64,000 nucleotides of DNA from Megasphaera micronuciformis F0359. Lineage in GTDB: Bacteria; Bacillota; Negativicutes; Veillonellales; Megasphaeraceae. The translations under genes and the position numbers were made by a program. Below, one piece after another: positions 1 through 8,230 of the stretch. Below the pieces are notes generated by a model. It did no database searches and was not told the origin of the DNA. It worked only from the letters and a program-made list of their open reading frames with translations. Positions within the stretch are counted from its first letter, which is position 1, and the number at the start of each line of letters is the position of its first letter. Where the stretch lies: positions 172,682 through 236,681 of the forward strand of contig NZ_GL538208.1 of NCBI RefSeq assembly GCF_000165735.1, written 5' to 3'.

Positions 1-316
1 CGACTTTATCCGTTTTCGTCTTTCTAAGGCTTTGACCTTTTCTGTAAAGATTTGTATGTAACGGATTGATGACAAAGGTGTGGTAGCCATGGTCAAGAAG
101 TGATCCCAGAATGTTGTAGGAATAGTGACCGGTAGCCTCGAGTCCTATTTTTATCTGAGATTTGTCCTTTGAGACTGACTCAATCTTGTGGAATAATTCT
201 CCATAGCCATCACTATTGTTCCGTATCGTAAAGACTGGGAACAGTTCTTCGGTATCTGGTCCAAGGATACAACAGTCATGCTTATCCTTAGCAACATCAA
301 TTCCAACGTAAATCAT
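1..316 (-). mobile_element. IS110-family transposase, 5' part (runs off window edge)
   Basis: The minus strand from base 316 encodes about 105 residues starting MIYVGIDVAKDKHD, the N-terminal RuvC-like (DEDD) domain of IS110-family recombinases. Visible acidic residues that fit the catalytic set are D7, E60 (in IGLEATGHY) and D103 (in RKTKTDK). The start is an ATG at 316 preceded by an AGGAGG ribosome site at 327-332. The C-terminal serine-containing Tnp domain lies outside the window, so I cannot tell whether the element is intact. IS110 elements move by DEDD/Ser recombination guided by a structured RNA from a non-coding end, and the upstream sequence here has such structure (see next entry). 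Identification is by motif recognition. Confidence 0.88.
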
Positions 317-480
317 TTAGTAAATCCTCCTGTAATAAGTGTTTGATGCTGTTATCGACCCACAGGGCTCTTTGCTGATTGTATCCTCGTTCTACATAAA
401 CCGTCATGCGGTATCTAACTGATCAACAATGTAACAAAGAGGCTGTGGTTGGAGCCTAACAAAAACCGTCGCGCGGTAGG
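317..480 (-). ncRNA. candidate IS110 left-end non-coding (bridge) RNA region
   Basis: This gene-free stretch directly upstream of the IS110 transposase is rich in inverted repeats. An outer imperfect stem joins 359-374 to 435-448 (CCACAGGGCTCTTTG against CAAAGAGGCTGTGG). It encloses a small hairpin at 400-412 (ACCG-TCATG-CGGT). A near-copy hairpin lies at 465-477 (ACCG-TCGCG-CGGT). In the IS110 group the non-coding end 5' of the transposase is known to encode the bridge RNA. Assigning that role here is inference. The element boundary is not visible and lies somewhere between about 480 and 685. I see no supported gene from 317 to 685. Confidence 0.45.
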
Positions 481-685
481 AGGTGATAACCAATCCACAG
501 CATCAGATAACAATAGTAGCTGATTACCAAGAACAGGTAAAGAAAAGCTACAACTTAATAATACGAGGAGGTACATGGGCTCAATCGGTGCAGGGAAGAC
601 GCGGAAATGACCTTGACTGTGAGCTTAAAGGGCGAAAAAGCAGGTCAATTACGGACACGGCCATGTTTGAGCTTGATCTATAAAA

Positions 686-723
686 AATAAGACGTGTGAA
701 AGCATGCTTTCACACGTCTTATT
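686..723. terminator. perfect-palindrome terminator after tmRNA
   Basis: A 19-bp perfect inverted repeat with no loop bases (686-704 against 705-723) sits just past the tmRNA 3' end. Its A/T-rich flanks (AATAAG...CTTATT) give U-rich tails on both strands, so it could stop transcription from either side. Confidence 0.8.
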
Positions 724-730
724 TCATTTA

Positions 731-1081
731 TGGTGGAGATGAGGAGAGTCGAACTCCTGTCCGTACACACTGCCCCATGAACCTCTCCGAGCGCAGTCCT
801 TGTTAGGGATTTCAGTCGATGTTCGTACAAGGACAAACCCCATCGACCAAGCCCTGTAGGTTCCCGACACAACCGTAGGGCCCGATTGTGCAGTATCCCG
901 CTGAGTGTCGCCTACAGACCGCACGCAGGATTAGCGGTAAGAGACGTCAGCTGCGCTTAGGCAGCTAAAGCAAAATTGTTTTCTTTTGCGTTTAATTTAA
1001 AAGTTCACCGATTTGCGGGCAGATGAAACCCCGACTCGCTGTTCATGATACAACTATGCACGTCGAAACCTTTACATCCCC
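731..1081 (-). ncRNA. ssrA: transfer-messenger RNA (tmRNA)
   Basis: On the minus strand the RNA starts GGGGATG at 1081 and ends CATCTCC-A-CCA at 731. These ends pair as a 7-bp acceptor stem with one G-U, next to a T-arm containing GGTTCGA-type sequence (GAGTTCGACTC). The messenger part is readable at 989-957: GCA AAA GAA AAC AAT TTT GCT TTA GCT GCC TAA, giving the tag AKENNFALAA. Such Ala-Leu-Ala-Ala ends are the known ClpXP degradation signal. A candidate -10 (TATAAT, 1110-1105) lies upstream. The partner gene smpB lies about 40 kb away at 40960. The length of 351 nt is normal. Confidence 0.97.
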
Positions 1082-1301
1082 GTGAAGGGACTTCTATACC
1101 GAATATTATAGCATAGAAGGGATTGTTATAATATCACATTATTTATGTATGTACAAGGAATATTCGTTGAAAAGAGGGGAGATAACGCAAAATCGGCATA
1201 AAAACCAAGTGTAACATAGCTTTATTGCAAGTGCAGGGGTATAATTAGAAATGAAAAAGTTATATATTCGAAGCCGTGTACACGACGAAAGAGGTGAGGG
1301 C

Positions 1302-2279
1302 ATGCGAAAGATTGTCGATGATATGAGGCTTCTTGTAAAATGCTGCTCCTTATACTATCGAGATAATTTAGGACAAGAAGAAATTTGTGAGATTTTGGGT
1401 GTTTCAAGACCTACTGTTTCACGACTTTTAAAATTGGGTCGTGAGAAAGGAATTGTAAAAATAGAGGTTCTCGACCCCTTTGCTCCCGAATTCGGTGAAA
1501 CGGAACGGCGCTTGGAAGAAAAGTTCGGTTTTAGAGAGGTTATTGTTGTAGAAGATAGACCGTCCCGTAGTGAGTCGGAACATATCCGCCCGCTCTTGGG
1601 TACGACGACACTGGCATATCTGGATCGTATCTTAAAAGACGGTGATATGGTCGGAGTTACATTAGGCCTTACGCTGTACAATATTGTGCATGCGGACTAT
1701 ACCGTAGATAAGGCCGTGCAATGTTGTTTTGTGCCCGTTTTAGGCGGTGTAGGAGAAACCTATGCGGAACTTCATGCCAATCGATTGGCTGAAGAATTTG
1801 CCCGCAAATTTCGAAGCGATTTTTTGCCCTTTTACGCACCGGCACTTTTTTCCGATGCCGGCGTGTTGCAGGGATTTAAGAAGGAGCCGTCGGTTCGCAA
1901 GGTCTTTTCTCTTTTTGAACGACTGGATGTTGTTCTTTTCAGTATCGGCGTGCCGCAAGGCGATTATTCGACCGTATTGCGCATGAAGTACATAGATGAA
2001 AAAATTTTGAAAGATTTTTCCGAGCAGGGCGCCGTCGGCGATATAGGACTTCAATACTTCGACATTAACGGCTCACCCCGGGCCTTTGTTTCTCATAATG
2101 AGCGTGTGGCCGGGATGACCTTGGCCGACTTGCGAAAGGTGCCGCGGCGTATTGCCGTAGTGGCCGGGGAAGATAAGGTTAAAGCTGTTGTCGGTGCCGT
2201 GCGAGGCGGTTACATAAATACGTTGATTACCGACGCGTCCTGTGCACGGGCGTTAGTGAATTTTAATGAAGAGTTATAG
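1302..2279 (+). CDS. SorC/DeoR-type sugar-binding transcriptional regulator
   Basis: The 325-residue protein has an N-terminal helix-turn-helix (about residues 12-45, with QEEICEILGVSRPTVSRLLKLGREKGIVKI). A sugar-phosphate-binding domain of the SorC family follows (VGVTLGLTLYNIV, VPVLGGVG, SIGVPQGDYS, GDIGLQYFD). SorC proteins bind phosphorylated sugars and control sugar-use operons. I chose ATG 1302 because GAGGTGAGG stands just ahead of it; an in-frame ATG at 1251 would add 17 residues without a ribosome site. A TATAAT at 1240-1245 may be the promoter -10. The downstream IIA-like protein and transketolase genes are its likely targets, suggesting a pentose, pentitol or hexitol signal. Confidence 0.85.
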   Translation: MRKIVDDMRLLVKCCSLYYRDNLGQEEICEILGVSRPTVSRLLKLGREKGIVKIEVLDPFAPEFGETERRLEEKFGFREVIVVEDRPSRSESEHIRPLLGTTTLAYLDRILKDGDMVGVTLGLTLYNIVHADYTVDKAVQCCFVPVLGGVGETYAELHANRLAEEFARKFRSDFLPFYAPALFSDAGVLQGFKKEPSVRKVFSLFERLDVVLFSIGVPQGDYSTVLRMKYIDEKILKDFSEQGAVGDIGLQYFDINGSPRAFVSHNERVAGMTLADLRKVPRRIAVVAGEDKVKAVVGAVRGGYINTLITDASCARALVNFNEEL

Positions 2280-2297
2280 GATTAAGGGAGTTAGCAT

Positions 2298-2669
2298 ATG
2301 AAATATTATTCGGAAATAGTGGCTATCGGGTCGGAAGCTCTGGAGTTTTTGAAAGATCCCGATTCTCGGTCGCTTATTCTTTTTGATTATACGGCTTCGC
2401 CCGATTTAGCGGATATATCGATTTTGCAAAAGAAGAAGGGCGGTATGGGCGAGCCGGCAAAAGGGGATACCCTGCTAATCGGCAATAAGGCCTTTACGAT
2501 TACGGCCGTAGGCACTGAGGCACCTCATACCTTGGCGGAGTTAAGCCATTGTACCCTGTGCTTTAAAGGCGGTGAAGTTCCGGAGCGACCGGGGTGTATT
2601 ATGCTTGAAGGTGACGATAAACTGACTGCCTATGACATACAAATCGGCACTTCCATTGAAATCTATTGA
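2298..2669 (+). CDS. sorbitol/glucitol PTS IIA-like protein, phospho-His absent
   Basis: This 123-residue protein matches the IIA-Gut (SrlB/GutA) family in length and in the core FTITAVGTEAPHTLAELSHCTLCFKGGEVPERPG. From memory, the E. coli SrlB active His43 region aligns without gaps to residues 38-72 here and places Gln44 at the His position; the only histidines are His77 and His84. Without a phospho-acceptor it cannot act as a normal PTS relay protein. No IIB, IIC or other PTS gene is nearby. It sits 18 bases after the SorC regulator and 111 bases before transketolase, so a sensing or regulatory role is plausible but unproven. Confidence 0.75.
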   Translation: MKYYSEIVAIGSEALEFLKDPDSRSLILFDYTASPDLADISILQKKKGGMGEPAKGDTLLIGNKAFTITAVGTEAPHTLAELSHCTLCFKGGEVPERPGCIMLEGDDKLTAYDIQIGTSIEIY

Positions 2670-2780
2670 TTGTGCTATGTGTAAAATGAAATCATACTTT
2701 ACTCATATGCAATTTTATATTATCCTTGAGTAGCGTACATATTTTCCTAAAAGAACGGTAAGAATAAAGGAGAGAAAAAT

Positions 2781-3599
2781 ATGACTAATGAAGAATTGGC
2801 AATGCGGGCTACTGCCGTACGCCGCAATATTGTAAAAATGTTGACGAAAGCCGGATCGGGACATCCCGGCGGCTCTCTTTCCGTAACGGATATTTTAACA
2901 GTATTATACTTTGACACGATGGATGTGACTCCGTCCGAGCCGCATCGTGCAGACCGGGATCGTTTTGTGTTGTCTAAAGGTCACGCGGCACCGGCGCTGT
3001 ATGCCGTCTTGGCTGAAAAAGGGTATTTTCCTGAAGAAGAATTATTCAGCCTTCGCAAATGCGGTGCCATGTTGCAAGGCCATCCGGATATGAAACATAC
3101 GCCGGGGGTCGATATGTCTACCGGCTCTTTGGGGCAGGGCTTGTCTGTAGCTAACGGCATGGCCTTGGCTGCTAAAACGGATGGAGCTGAATGGCGTGTT
3201 TATGCTGTTTGCGGTGACGGTGAAATTCAGGAAGGTCAGATTTGGGAGGCTGCCATGTCGGCAAGTCACTATAAACTGGATAACCTGACCTTGTTTATTG
3301 ATCATAACAAGTTACAAATAGACGGAGCAAACAGTGAAGTTATGTCTGTCATGCCTATTGCGGAAAAATTCAGAGCCTTCGGTTGGAATGTTATTGAAAT
3401 CGACGGTCACAATATGGATGCCATTCGCAGTGCTTTGACGATTGCCAAGACGACTGTTGGAAAACCGACCGTTATTGTAGCGGAAACCGTAAAAGGTAAA
3501 GGCGTATCCTTTATGGAAAATCTTGTCGGCTGGCACGGCAAAGCACCGAATGAAGAAGAATGCGCAGCTGCACTTAAGGAATTGGGAGGCGAAGCATAA
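2781..3599 (+). CDS. transketolase, N-terminal (TPP-binding) subunit
   Basis: At 272 residues this is the first half of a split transketolase. The features visible are the substrate/TPP region [20 protein letters not shown], the [16 protein letters not shown] segment, [16 protein letters not shown], and the thiamine-diphosphate motif [24 protein letters not shown] (GDG...N type). Transketolase moves two-carbon units between ketoses and aldoses in the non-oxidative pentose phosphate pathway. The stop codon overlaps the next start (TAATG), so the two subunits are translationally coupled. The ribosome site is AAAGGAGAG before ATG 2781. The split form is common in Firmicutes and archaea. Confidence 0.93.
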   Translation: MTNEELAMRATAVRRNIVKMLTKAGSGHPGGSLSVTDILTVLYFDTMDVTPSEPHRADRDRFVLSKGHAAPALYAVLAEKGYFPEEELFSLRKCGAMLQGHPDMKHTPGVDMSTGSLGQGLSVANGMALAAKTDGAEWRVYAVCGDGEIQEGQIWEAAMSASHYKLDNLTLFIDHNKLQIDGANSEVMSVMPIAEKFRAFGWNVIEIDGHNMDAIRSALTIAKTTVGKPTVIVAETVKGKGVSFMENLVGWHGKAPNEEECAAALKELGGEA

Positions 3600-4522
3600 T
3601 GGGAACAGCTACTAGAGCCGCATACGGTCATGTTTTAAAGACCGAAGTATATAAAAATCCGAATGTAGTCGTACTGGAAGCCGATTTGGGCAATGCGACC
3701 AAATCCAATGCTTTTAAAGAAGTGGCACCTGAACGATATTTCAATATGGGTATATCCGAACAGGATCTGATCGGTACGGCCGCCGGTTTCGCCGCTGCGG
3801 GAAAAATTCCCTTGGCCAGCACCTTTGCCGTCTTTGCAACAGGCAGAGCTTTCGAACAGGTCCGCAACTCTGTTTGCTATCCGAAGTTGAATGTCAAAAT
3901 TTGCGCAACTCACGCAGGCCTTACAGTCGGTGCCGACGGCGGCAGTCATCAGGCTATTGAAGATATTTCGCTCATGCGCACCTTACCGAATATGACGGTT
4001 ATTAATCCTGCTGATGCTAAGGAAGCGGAAGCGGCCGTATTGGCGGCTATTGACTATCAGGGACCTGTTTACATTCGCCTCGGTCGTGCCGAAACGAAAG
4101 ATATACATGACGATTCGTATCACTTTGAATGGGGAAAGGCGGAAGTATTACGCCAAGGATCGGATGTAAGCATCTTTGCAACGGGCATTATGACGGCTAA
4201 GGCCTTGGACGCAGCCGAAACGTTGGCAAAGCAGGGGATACAGGCGGAAGTTATTAATGTGCATACCATTAAGCCTTTGGATGAAGAAACGGTGATCGCC
4301 TCGGCGAAAAAGACGGGGAAAGTCGTAACGGCTGAAGAACATAGTATTATCGGCGGTCTCGGTTCGGCCGTAGCCGAAGTGTTGGCGCGCCAATGCCCGA
4401 CTAAGCAAGCTTTTGTAGGCGTGCAAGATTCGTTCGGAGAATCGGGTTCTCCCGATGACTTGCTTGAAAAATACGGGTTAACGGCAGAGGCTATTGTAAA
4501 GGCGGCCGTAGGATTGCAATAA
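3599..4522 (+). CDS. transketolase, C-terminal subunit
   Basis: The 307-residue second half of split transketolase carries the pyrimidine-binding domain (EADLGNATKSNAF, NMGISEQDLIGTAAGFAAAGK, with the catalytic-type Glu in GISEQ). The C-terminal transketolase domain follows (YIRLGR, DVSIFATGIMTAKAL, EEHSIIGGLGSAVAEVLA). Starting at the ATG that overlaps the previous stop gives a 1:1 coupled pair. Together the two chains should form the active cytosolic heteromer. Similar sequences include the C-terminal half of 1-deoxyxylulose-5-phosphate synthase, but the partner N-terminal subunit and the absence of DXS-specific length favour transketolase. Confidence 0.93.
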   Translation: MGTATRAAYGHVLKTEVYKNPNVVVLEADLGNATKSNAFKEVAPERYFNMGISEQDLIGTAAGFAAAGKIPLASTFAVFATGRAFEQVRNSVCYPKLNVKICATHAGLTVGADGGSHQAIEDISLMRTLPNMTVINPADAKEAEAAVLAAIDYQGPVYIRLGRAETKDIHDDSYHFEWGKAEVLRQGSDVSIFATGIMTAKALDAAETLAKQGIQAEVINVHTIKPLDEETVIASAKKTGKVVTAEEHSIIGGLGSAVAEVLARQCPTKQAFVGVQDSFGESGSPDDLLEKYGLTAEAIVKAAVGLQ

Positions 4523-4581
4523 GATAGGCGAAAAACCTGATTAAATACGAGGGAATTTTATGCTGACAGGAGGAATCGGTT

Positions 4582-6087
4582 ATGGCCGAAAAAAGCGCGT
4601 ACAAGTCATTACAAAACGGTAGCGATATTCGCGGGATTGCCGTAGACGGCGTAGTCGGAGAAAAAGTGAATCTTACGCCTGAACGGGTCGCTCAAATTGG
4701 CGGTGCATTTGCCGCTTTTTTGCAAGAGCGAACGAAAAAATCGCCCCGAGACTTACGAGTTACAGTCGGCACCGATTCCCGTATTTCGGCACAAGACGTA
4801 AAGACGGCCTTTTGTCGAGGCTTGTCCGGTGCCGGCATAGAGGCTCTTGATTGCGGCCTGGCATCGACACCGGCCATGTTTATGTCCACGGTCTTTGAGG
4901 ACATTAAAGCTGACGGTGCCGTTATGGTCACGGCCAGTCACTTGCCTTATAACCGCAACGGACTGAAGTTTTTTACGCCTGACGGCGGTTTGGAGAAGGC
5001 GGATATTGCCCGTATCTTGGAAATTGCCGAAAAAGAAAAGACCGAGCCGGCTGAGTGGAAGGGCGAGTCTTGTCCGGTCATGCAGCTGTATACGGCTCAT
5101 TTACGACGGCTCATTTGCGACGGATTAAGTACCAAAGAGGCTGAGAAACCTTTAAAAGGGATGCATATTGTCGTCGATGCAGGTAACGGAGCGGGCGGTT
5201 TTTTTGCCCATAAGGTTTTGACACCTCTCGGTGCGGACATAAAAGGAAGTCGTTATTTGACCCCTGACGGTATGTTCCCCAATCATGTGCCCAACCCGGA
5301 AAATAAAGAGGCTATGGCTTCTATTCGCGAAGCGGTTTTGGAAAGCCATGCCGACTTGGGACTTATCTTTGATACGGACGTAGATCGCATGAGCGCCGTC
5401 TTTGCCAGCGGTAAAGAAGTGAATCGTAACTCGCTGATTGCGCTTATGGCCGCTATTTTGGCACCTGATTATGCAGGTGGAACGATTGTGACAGACTCTG
5501 TCACGTCTGATGAACTGACGGCCTTTTTGGAAGAGGAATTACATCTCGTTCATTTGCGATATATGCGCGGGTACAAGAACGTAATTAATGAATGTATTCG
5601 CCTCAATAAAAGCGGTGTCGTTTCTCCGTTAGCTATTGAAACCTCGGGACACGGAGCTCTTAGCGAGAACTATTACCTTGATGACGGAGCCTATTTAGCC
5701 GTGAAGCTGATCATAGCTGCTGCCAGAGCTCGTGTTAGAGGTAGAACCGTTGAATCGCTTATTGATAAACTGAATGAACCGGCGGAAGCGGTTGAATACC
5801 GATTAGCCGTCAAAAATACGGATAATGCCAACGCTTACGGTGAGTCGGTACTCGATTCACTGGAAAAACGAGCCTTGGCAGCTCGTATACAAGTTGCATC
5901 TCCTTCGTACGAAGGCGTTCGACTCATGTTCCCCGAAGGGTGGGCTTTGTTGCGCATGTCTTTACATGACCCTAACATGCCTCTCAATATGGAAAGTAAA
6001 GAGCCCGGCGGATGCGAGAAAATAAAATGCCGTATGTATGATCTTTTGAAAGGATATGATCACTTAGATACGGAAATCTTAAAATAA
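4582..6087 (+). CDS. phosphoglucomutase/phosphomannomutase
   Basis: This 501-residue alpha-D-phosphohexomutase has the phosphoserine loop TASHLPYNRNG with Ser119, a metal-binding loop DTDVDRM (Asp264, 266, 268; usual form DGDGDR), and a sugar-binding loop ETSGHGAL. The C-terminal phosphate-binding domain is about residues 390-490. Such enzymes interconvert hexose 1- and 6-phosphates, feeding glycogen and nucleotide sugars. Substrate choice cannot be read from sequence. The start at 4582 follows AGGAGGAATCGGTT. The gene lies 59 bases after transketolase in the same direction. It could supply glucose-1-phosphate for the rmlA gene 12 kb downstream. Confidence 0.88.
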   Translation: MAEKSAYKSLQNGSDIRGIAVDGVVGEKVNLTPERVAQIGGAFAAFLQERTKKSPRDLRVTVGTDSRISAQDVKTAFCRGLSGAGIEALDCGLASTPAMFMSTVFEDIKADGAVMVTASHLPYNRNGLKFFTPDGGLEKADIARILEIAEKEKTEPAEWKGESCPVMQLYTAHLRRLICDGLSTKEAEKPLKGMHIVVDAGNGAGGFFAHKVLTPLGADIKGSRYLTPDGMFPNHVPNPENKEAMASIREAVLESHADLGLIFDTDVDRMSAVFASGKEVNRNSLIALMAAILAPDYAGGTIVTDSVTSDELTAFLEEELHLVHLRYMRGYKNVINECIRLNKSGVVSPLAIETSGHGALSENYYLDDGAYLAVKLIIAAARARVRGRTVESLIDKLNEPAEAVEYRLAVKNTDNANAYGESVLDSLEKRALAARIQVASPSYEGVRLMFPEGWALLRMSLHDPNMPLNMESKEPGGCEKIKCRMYDLLKGYDHLDTEILK

Positions 6088-6101
6088 CAGGGATGATATT
6101 T

Positions 6102-6599
6102 ATGAAATACGTATATACGTATGAATCACCGCTCGGAACCATGGTTATGGCCGGAACCGGAAGCTCCTTGACGAACTTGGACTTTAAGGGCCAGCTGTAT
6201 ATGCCCGATTTCGGGGCGGATTATACACGCAAGGATACGGCACTTTTTAAGAGAGTTGCCGCTTGGTTGGATGAATACTTTTTAGGAAAGAAGCCGGAAC
6301 CGAATATACCTTTGTCGTTGGAAGGAACGGAGTTTCGAAAAGATGTATGGAAAATCTTACAGAACATACCCTACGGATCGACAACGACATACGGCATGAT
6401 TGCCAAAGAAATGGCAAAAGAACGGGGACAGAATATGTCGGCTCAGGCTGTAGGCGGGGCTGTAGGACACAACCCCGTATCAATTATCGTCCCGTGCCAT
6501 CGCGTTATCGGCAGTGACGGAAGCCTGACCGGCTATGCGGGAGGCAAGGACAAGAAGCGCTTCCTTCTTGATTTGGAAGGCGCATCGTATTTAAAGTAG
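6102..6599 (+). CDS. ogt: methylated-DNA-protein-cysteine methyltransferase
   Basis: The 165-residue protein has the suicide methyl-acceptor motif IVPCHRVIGSDGSLTGYAGG near the C-terminus and the preceding winged-helix (FRKDVWKILQNIPYGSTTTYGMIAKEMA). It removes alkyl groups from O6-alkylguanine in DNA by irreversible transfer to the active cysteine. The N-terminal domain (YESPLGTMVMAGT) matches Ogt/MGMT proteins rather than Ada. The start at 6102 is preferred over ATG 6093 because CAGGGATG lies at proper spacing; the upstream ATG touches that site. The gene follows the phosphohexomutase by a few bases but has no functional link to it. Confidence 0.93.
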   Translation: MKYVYTYESPLGTMVMAGTGSSLTNLDFKGQLYMPDFGADYTRKDTALFKRVAAWLDEYFLGKKPEPNIPLSLEGTEFRKDVWKILQNIPYGSTTTYGMIAKEMAKERGQNMSAQAVGGAVGHNPVSIIVPCHRVIGSDGSLTGYAGGKDKKRFLLDLEGASYLK

Positions 6600-6723
6600 G
6601 GAGTCAAGAACTATAGGCTCTTGGAAATCACTGAATTGGTGTTCTGATGATAGGCGTCGTAAATTTATTTATCAAATCCAAACCGTGTTTGAAAAGCATA
6701 GTGATTTACAGGGCTTGAATTAG
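6600..6723 (+). other. possible decayed coding fragment, unidentified
   Basis: Between ogt and the glycan cluster one frame stays open from about 6598 to TAG 6721-6723 and ends NWCSDDRRRKFIYQIQTVFEKHSDLQGLN. It has no start codon or ribosome site. The protein-like composition hints at the tail of a deleted gene, perhaps a transposase, at the edge of the A/T-rich island. An open stretch of ~41 codons can occur by chance, so support is weak. Confidence 0.2.
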
Positions 6724-6787
6724 GAGAATATAAATACCTTCCAGTGATTATATTTATTTCTATCGGGTGTCTATAAGGGTGAGTAAT

Positions 6788-7966
6788 ATGAAAATTTTAT
6801 TGGCAAATTTAACAAAAATGGTAAATGATACGGGCGGGCTCTCGAAGGTAACCATAGCCTTTGCCAATGAAATGCAAAGACGGGGACATACAGTAAACTT
6901 TGTGTATCAAGACATACAAATAGGGGATTTCTATTACTCACTTAATGAAAATGTTGGAGCTTATGATCTTTGCCACTATGATGGGAAAAGTATTTCCATA
7001 CCTCTTTGGTATAAAATGAAACGTGAGATTCTAAGAACCTTTAATAAACGTAAAGCTCGCGGTGTAAATGATGAATTCACGAAAAATTATCTGTTAGATA
7101 ACCTGAAATCTGTGTTAGTACGTACGGAGCCGGAAGTTATCGTATCATTCCAACCGGCCGCGTCTAAGGCTTTATTAATTGACCTTAAAACGGATATTCC
7201 TGTTATTACTATGAGCCATGGCGATCCTGAGGATTATTTTTACTCATATCCGTTTGAAGAAGTTGAGGCTGTCGCGAAAAGTACGGTGAACCAGGTTCTC
7301 TTGCCGTCGTTCGAGGCTCATATTAAGGCACGATTGCCTCAAGTAAAAGTTGTCGTTATCGGAAATGCAGTTTCTCAATATACGGAACAGGTGGATTTAA
7401 CCAAGTCGAGATTTCGCCGTAAAATAGTGTTTGTAGCACGGTTAAATCGAGGAAAACAGCCGCATTTATTGATAAAAGCTTTTGCAGCGTTAGCTTCGAA
7501 GTATCCGGAGTGGGATCTTGAATTATGGGGGCAAGAAGATAGGAAACTTTATAGAAAAGAATTGGACATGCTTGTGTCCAAGATGGATTTAACAAGTCGG
7601 GTTTATTTTAAAGGTACAACTACGGATGTACCTTCAGTTCTTTTGCAAGCAGATATATTTGCTTTTCCGAGTGCGGGTGAGGGATTTGGGTTATCGTTAG
7701 GAGAGGCTATGAGCATAGGATTACCGGCAGTCGGCTATAAATCTTGTACCGGAGTAAATGAACTTATTATTAATGGGGAAACCGGTTTTCTTTGTGATGA
7801 CGGAGCCGAGCCTCTTGCTCAGGCACTTGAAAAATTAATGTCGAGCCAAGAGTTGAGAACGAGGATGGGATGCGCCGGTCGTGAACGAATGAAGCAATTT
7901 TCCCCTGAGGTTATTTGGAATCAGTGGGAAGACTTGCTGAAATCACTTGTTAAAGAATGGCATTAA
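6788..7966 (+). CDS. glycosyltransferase, GT-B fold (family 4-like)
   Basis: The 392-residue protein has the GT4 two-domain layout. The N-terminal acceptor domain contains LANLTKMVNDTGGLSKVTIAFANEMQRRGHTVNFVYQ. The C-terminal nucleotide-sugar domain contains VFVARLNRGKQPHLLIKAFA and the E-x7-E-type motif SAGEGFGLSLGEAMSIGLPAVGY near residue 295. It should add a sugar to a lipid-linked glycan or LPS core on the cytoplasmic face; donor and acceptor cannot be told. The start at ATG 6788 follows AAGGGTGAG; a GTG at 6767 would add seven residues without support. It is the first gene of the glycan cluster. Confidence 0.85.
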   Translation: MKILLANLTKMVNDTGGLSKVTIAFANEMQRRGHTVNFVYQDIQIGDFYYSLNENVGAYDLCHYDGKSISIPLWYKMKREILRTFNKRKARGVNDEFTKNYLLDNLKSVLVRTEPEVIVSFQPAASKALLIDLKTDIPVITMSHGDPEDYFYSYPFEEVEAVAKSTVNQVLLPSFEAHIKARLPQVKVVVIGNAVSQYTEQVDLTKSRFRRKIVFVARLNRGKQPHLLIKAFAALASKYPEWDLELWGQEDRKLYRKELDMLVSKMDLTSRVYFKGTTTDVPSVLLQADIFAFPSAGEGFGLSLGEAMSIGLPAVGYKSCTGVNELIINGETGFLCDDGAEPLAQALEKLMSSQELRTRMGCAGRERMKQFSPEVIWNQWEDLLKSLVKEWH

Positions 7967-8230
7967 CGATAGACTTATTGGAGGAAATAATCCACATATC
8001 GATGGCATAATGAAATTATGAGTATAAAGTTCTGGCCTTTTGAAGAAGCAACAATTAGAAGCTATAGCGAAATATGATACAGAGGATTTTTACTGATAGA
8101 GGGAGTTTTGTACAAGTTAGTGCTACGTAGATATTAATTTAATAGTAGATAGAAATTAATTATTATTTAGGACAGAGTGGCGATTAGATTGTTAAGACGA
8201 TAGTGGAGTTTATCATATAAGGAAATAGAA

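Noticed and set aside
483-683. A 66-codon plus-strand open frame
   Set aside because: It lies in the structured region at the IS110 end, has no recognisable protein features, and ends at the tmRNA terminator. It is better explained as non-coding.
678-924. Open frames on the minus strand across the tmRNA
   Set aside because: The sequence is fully explained by the tmRNA acceptor, T-arm and pseudoknot regions.
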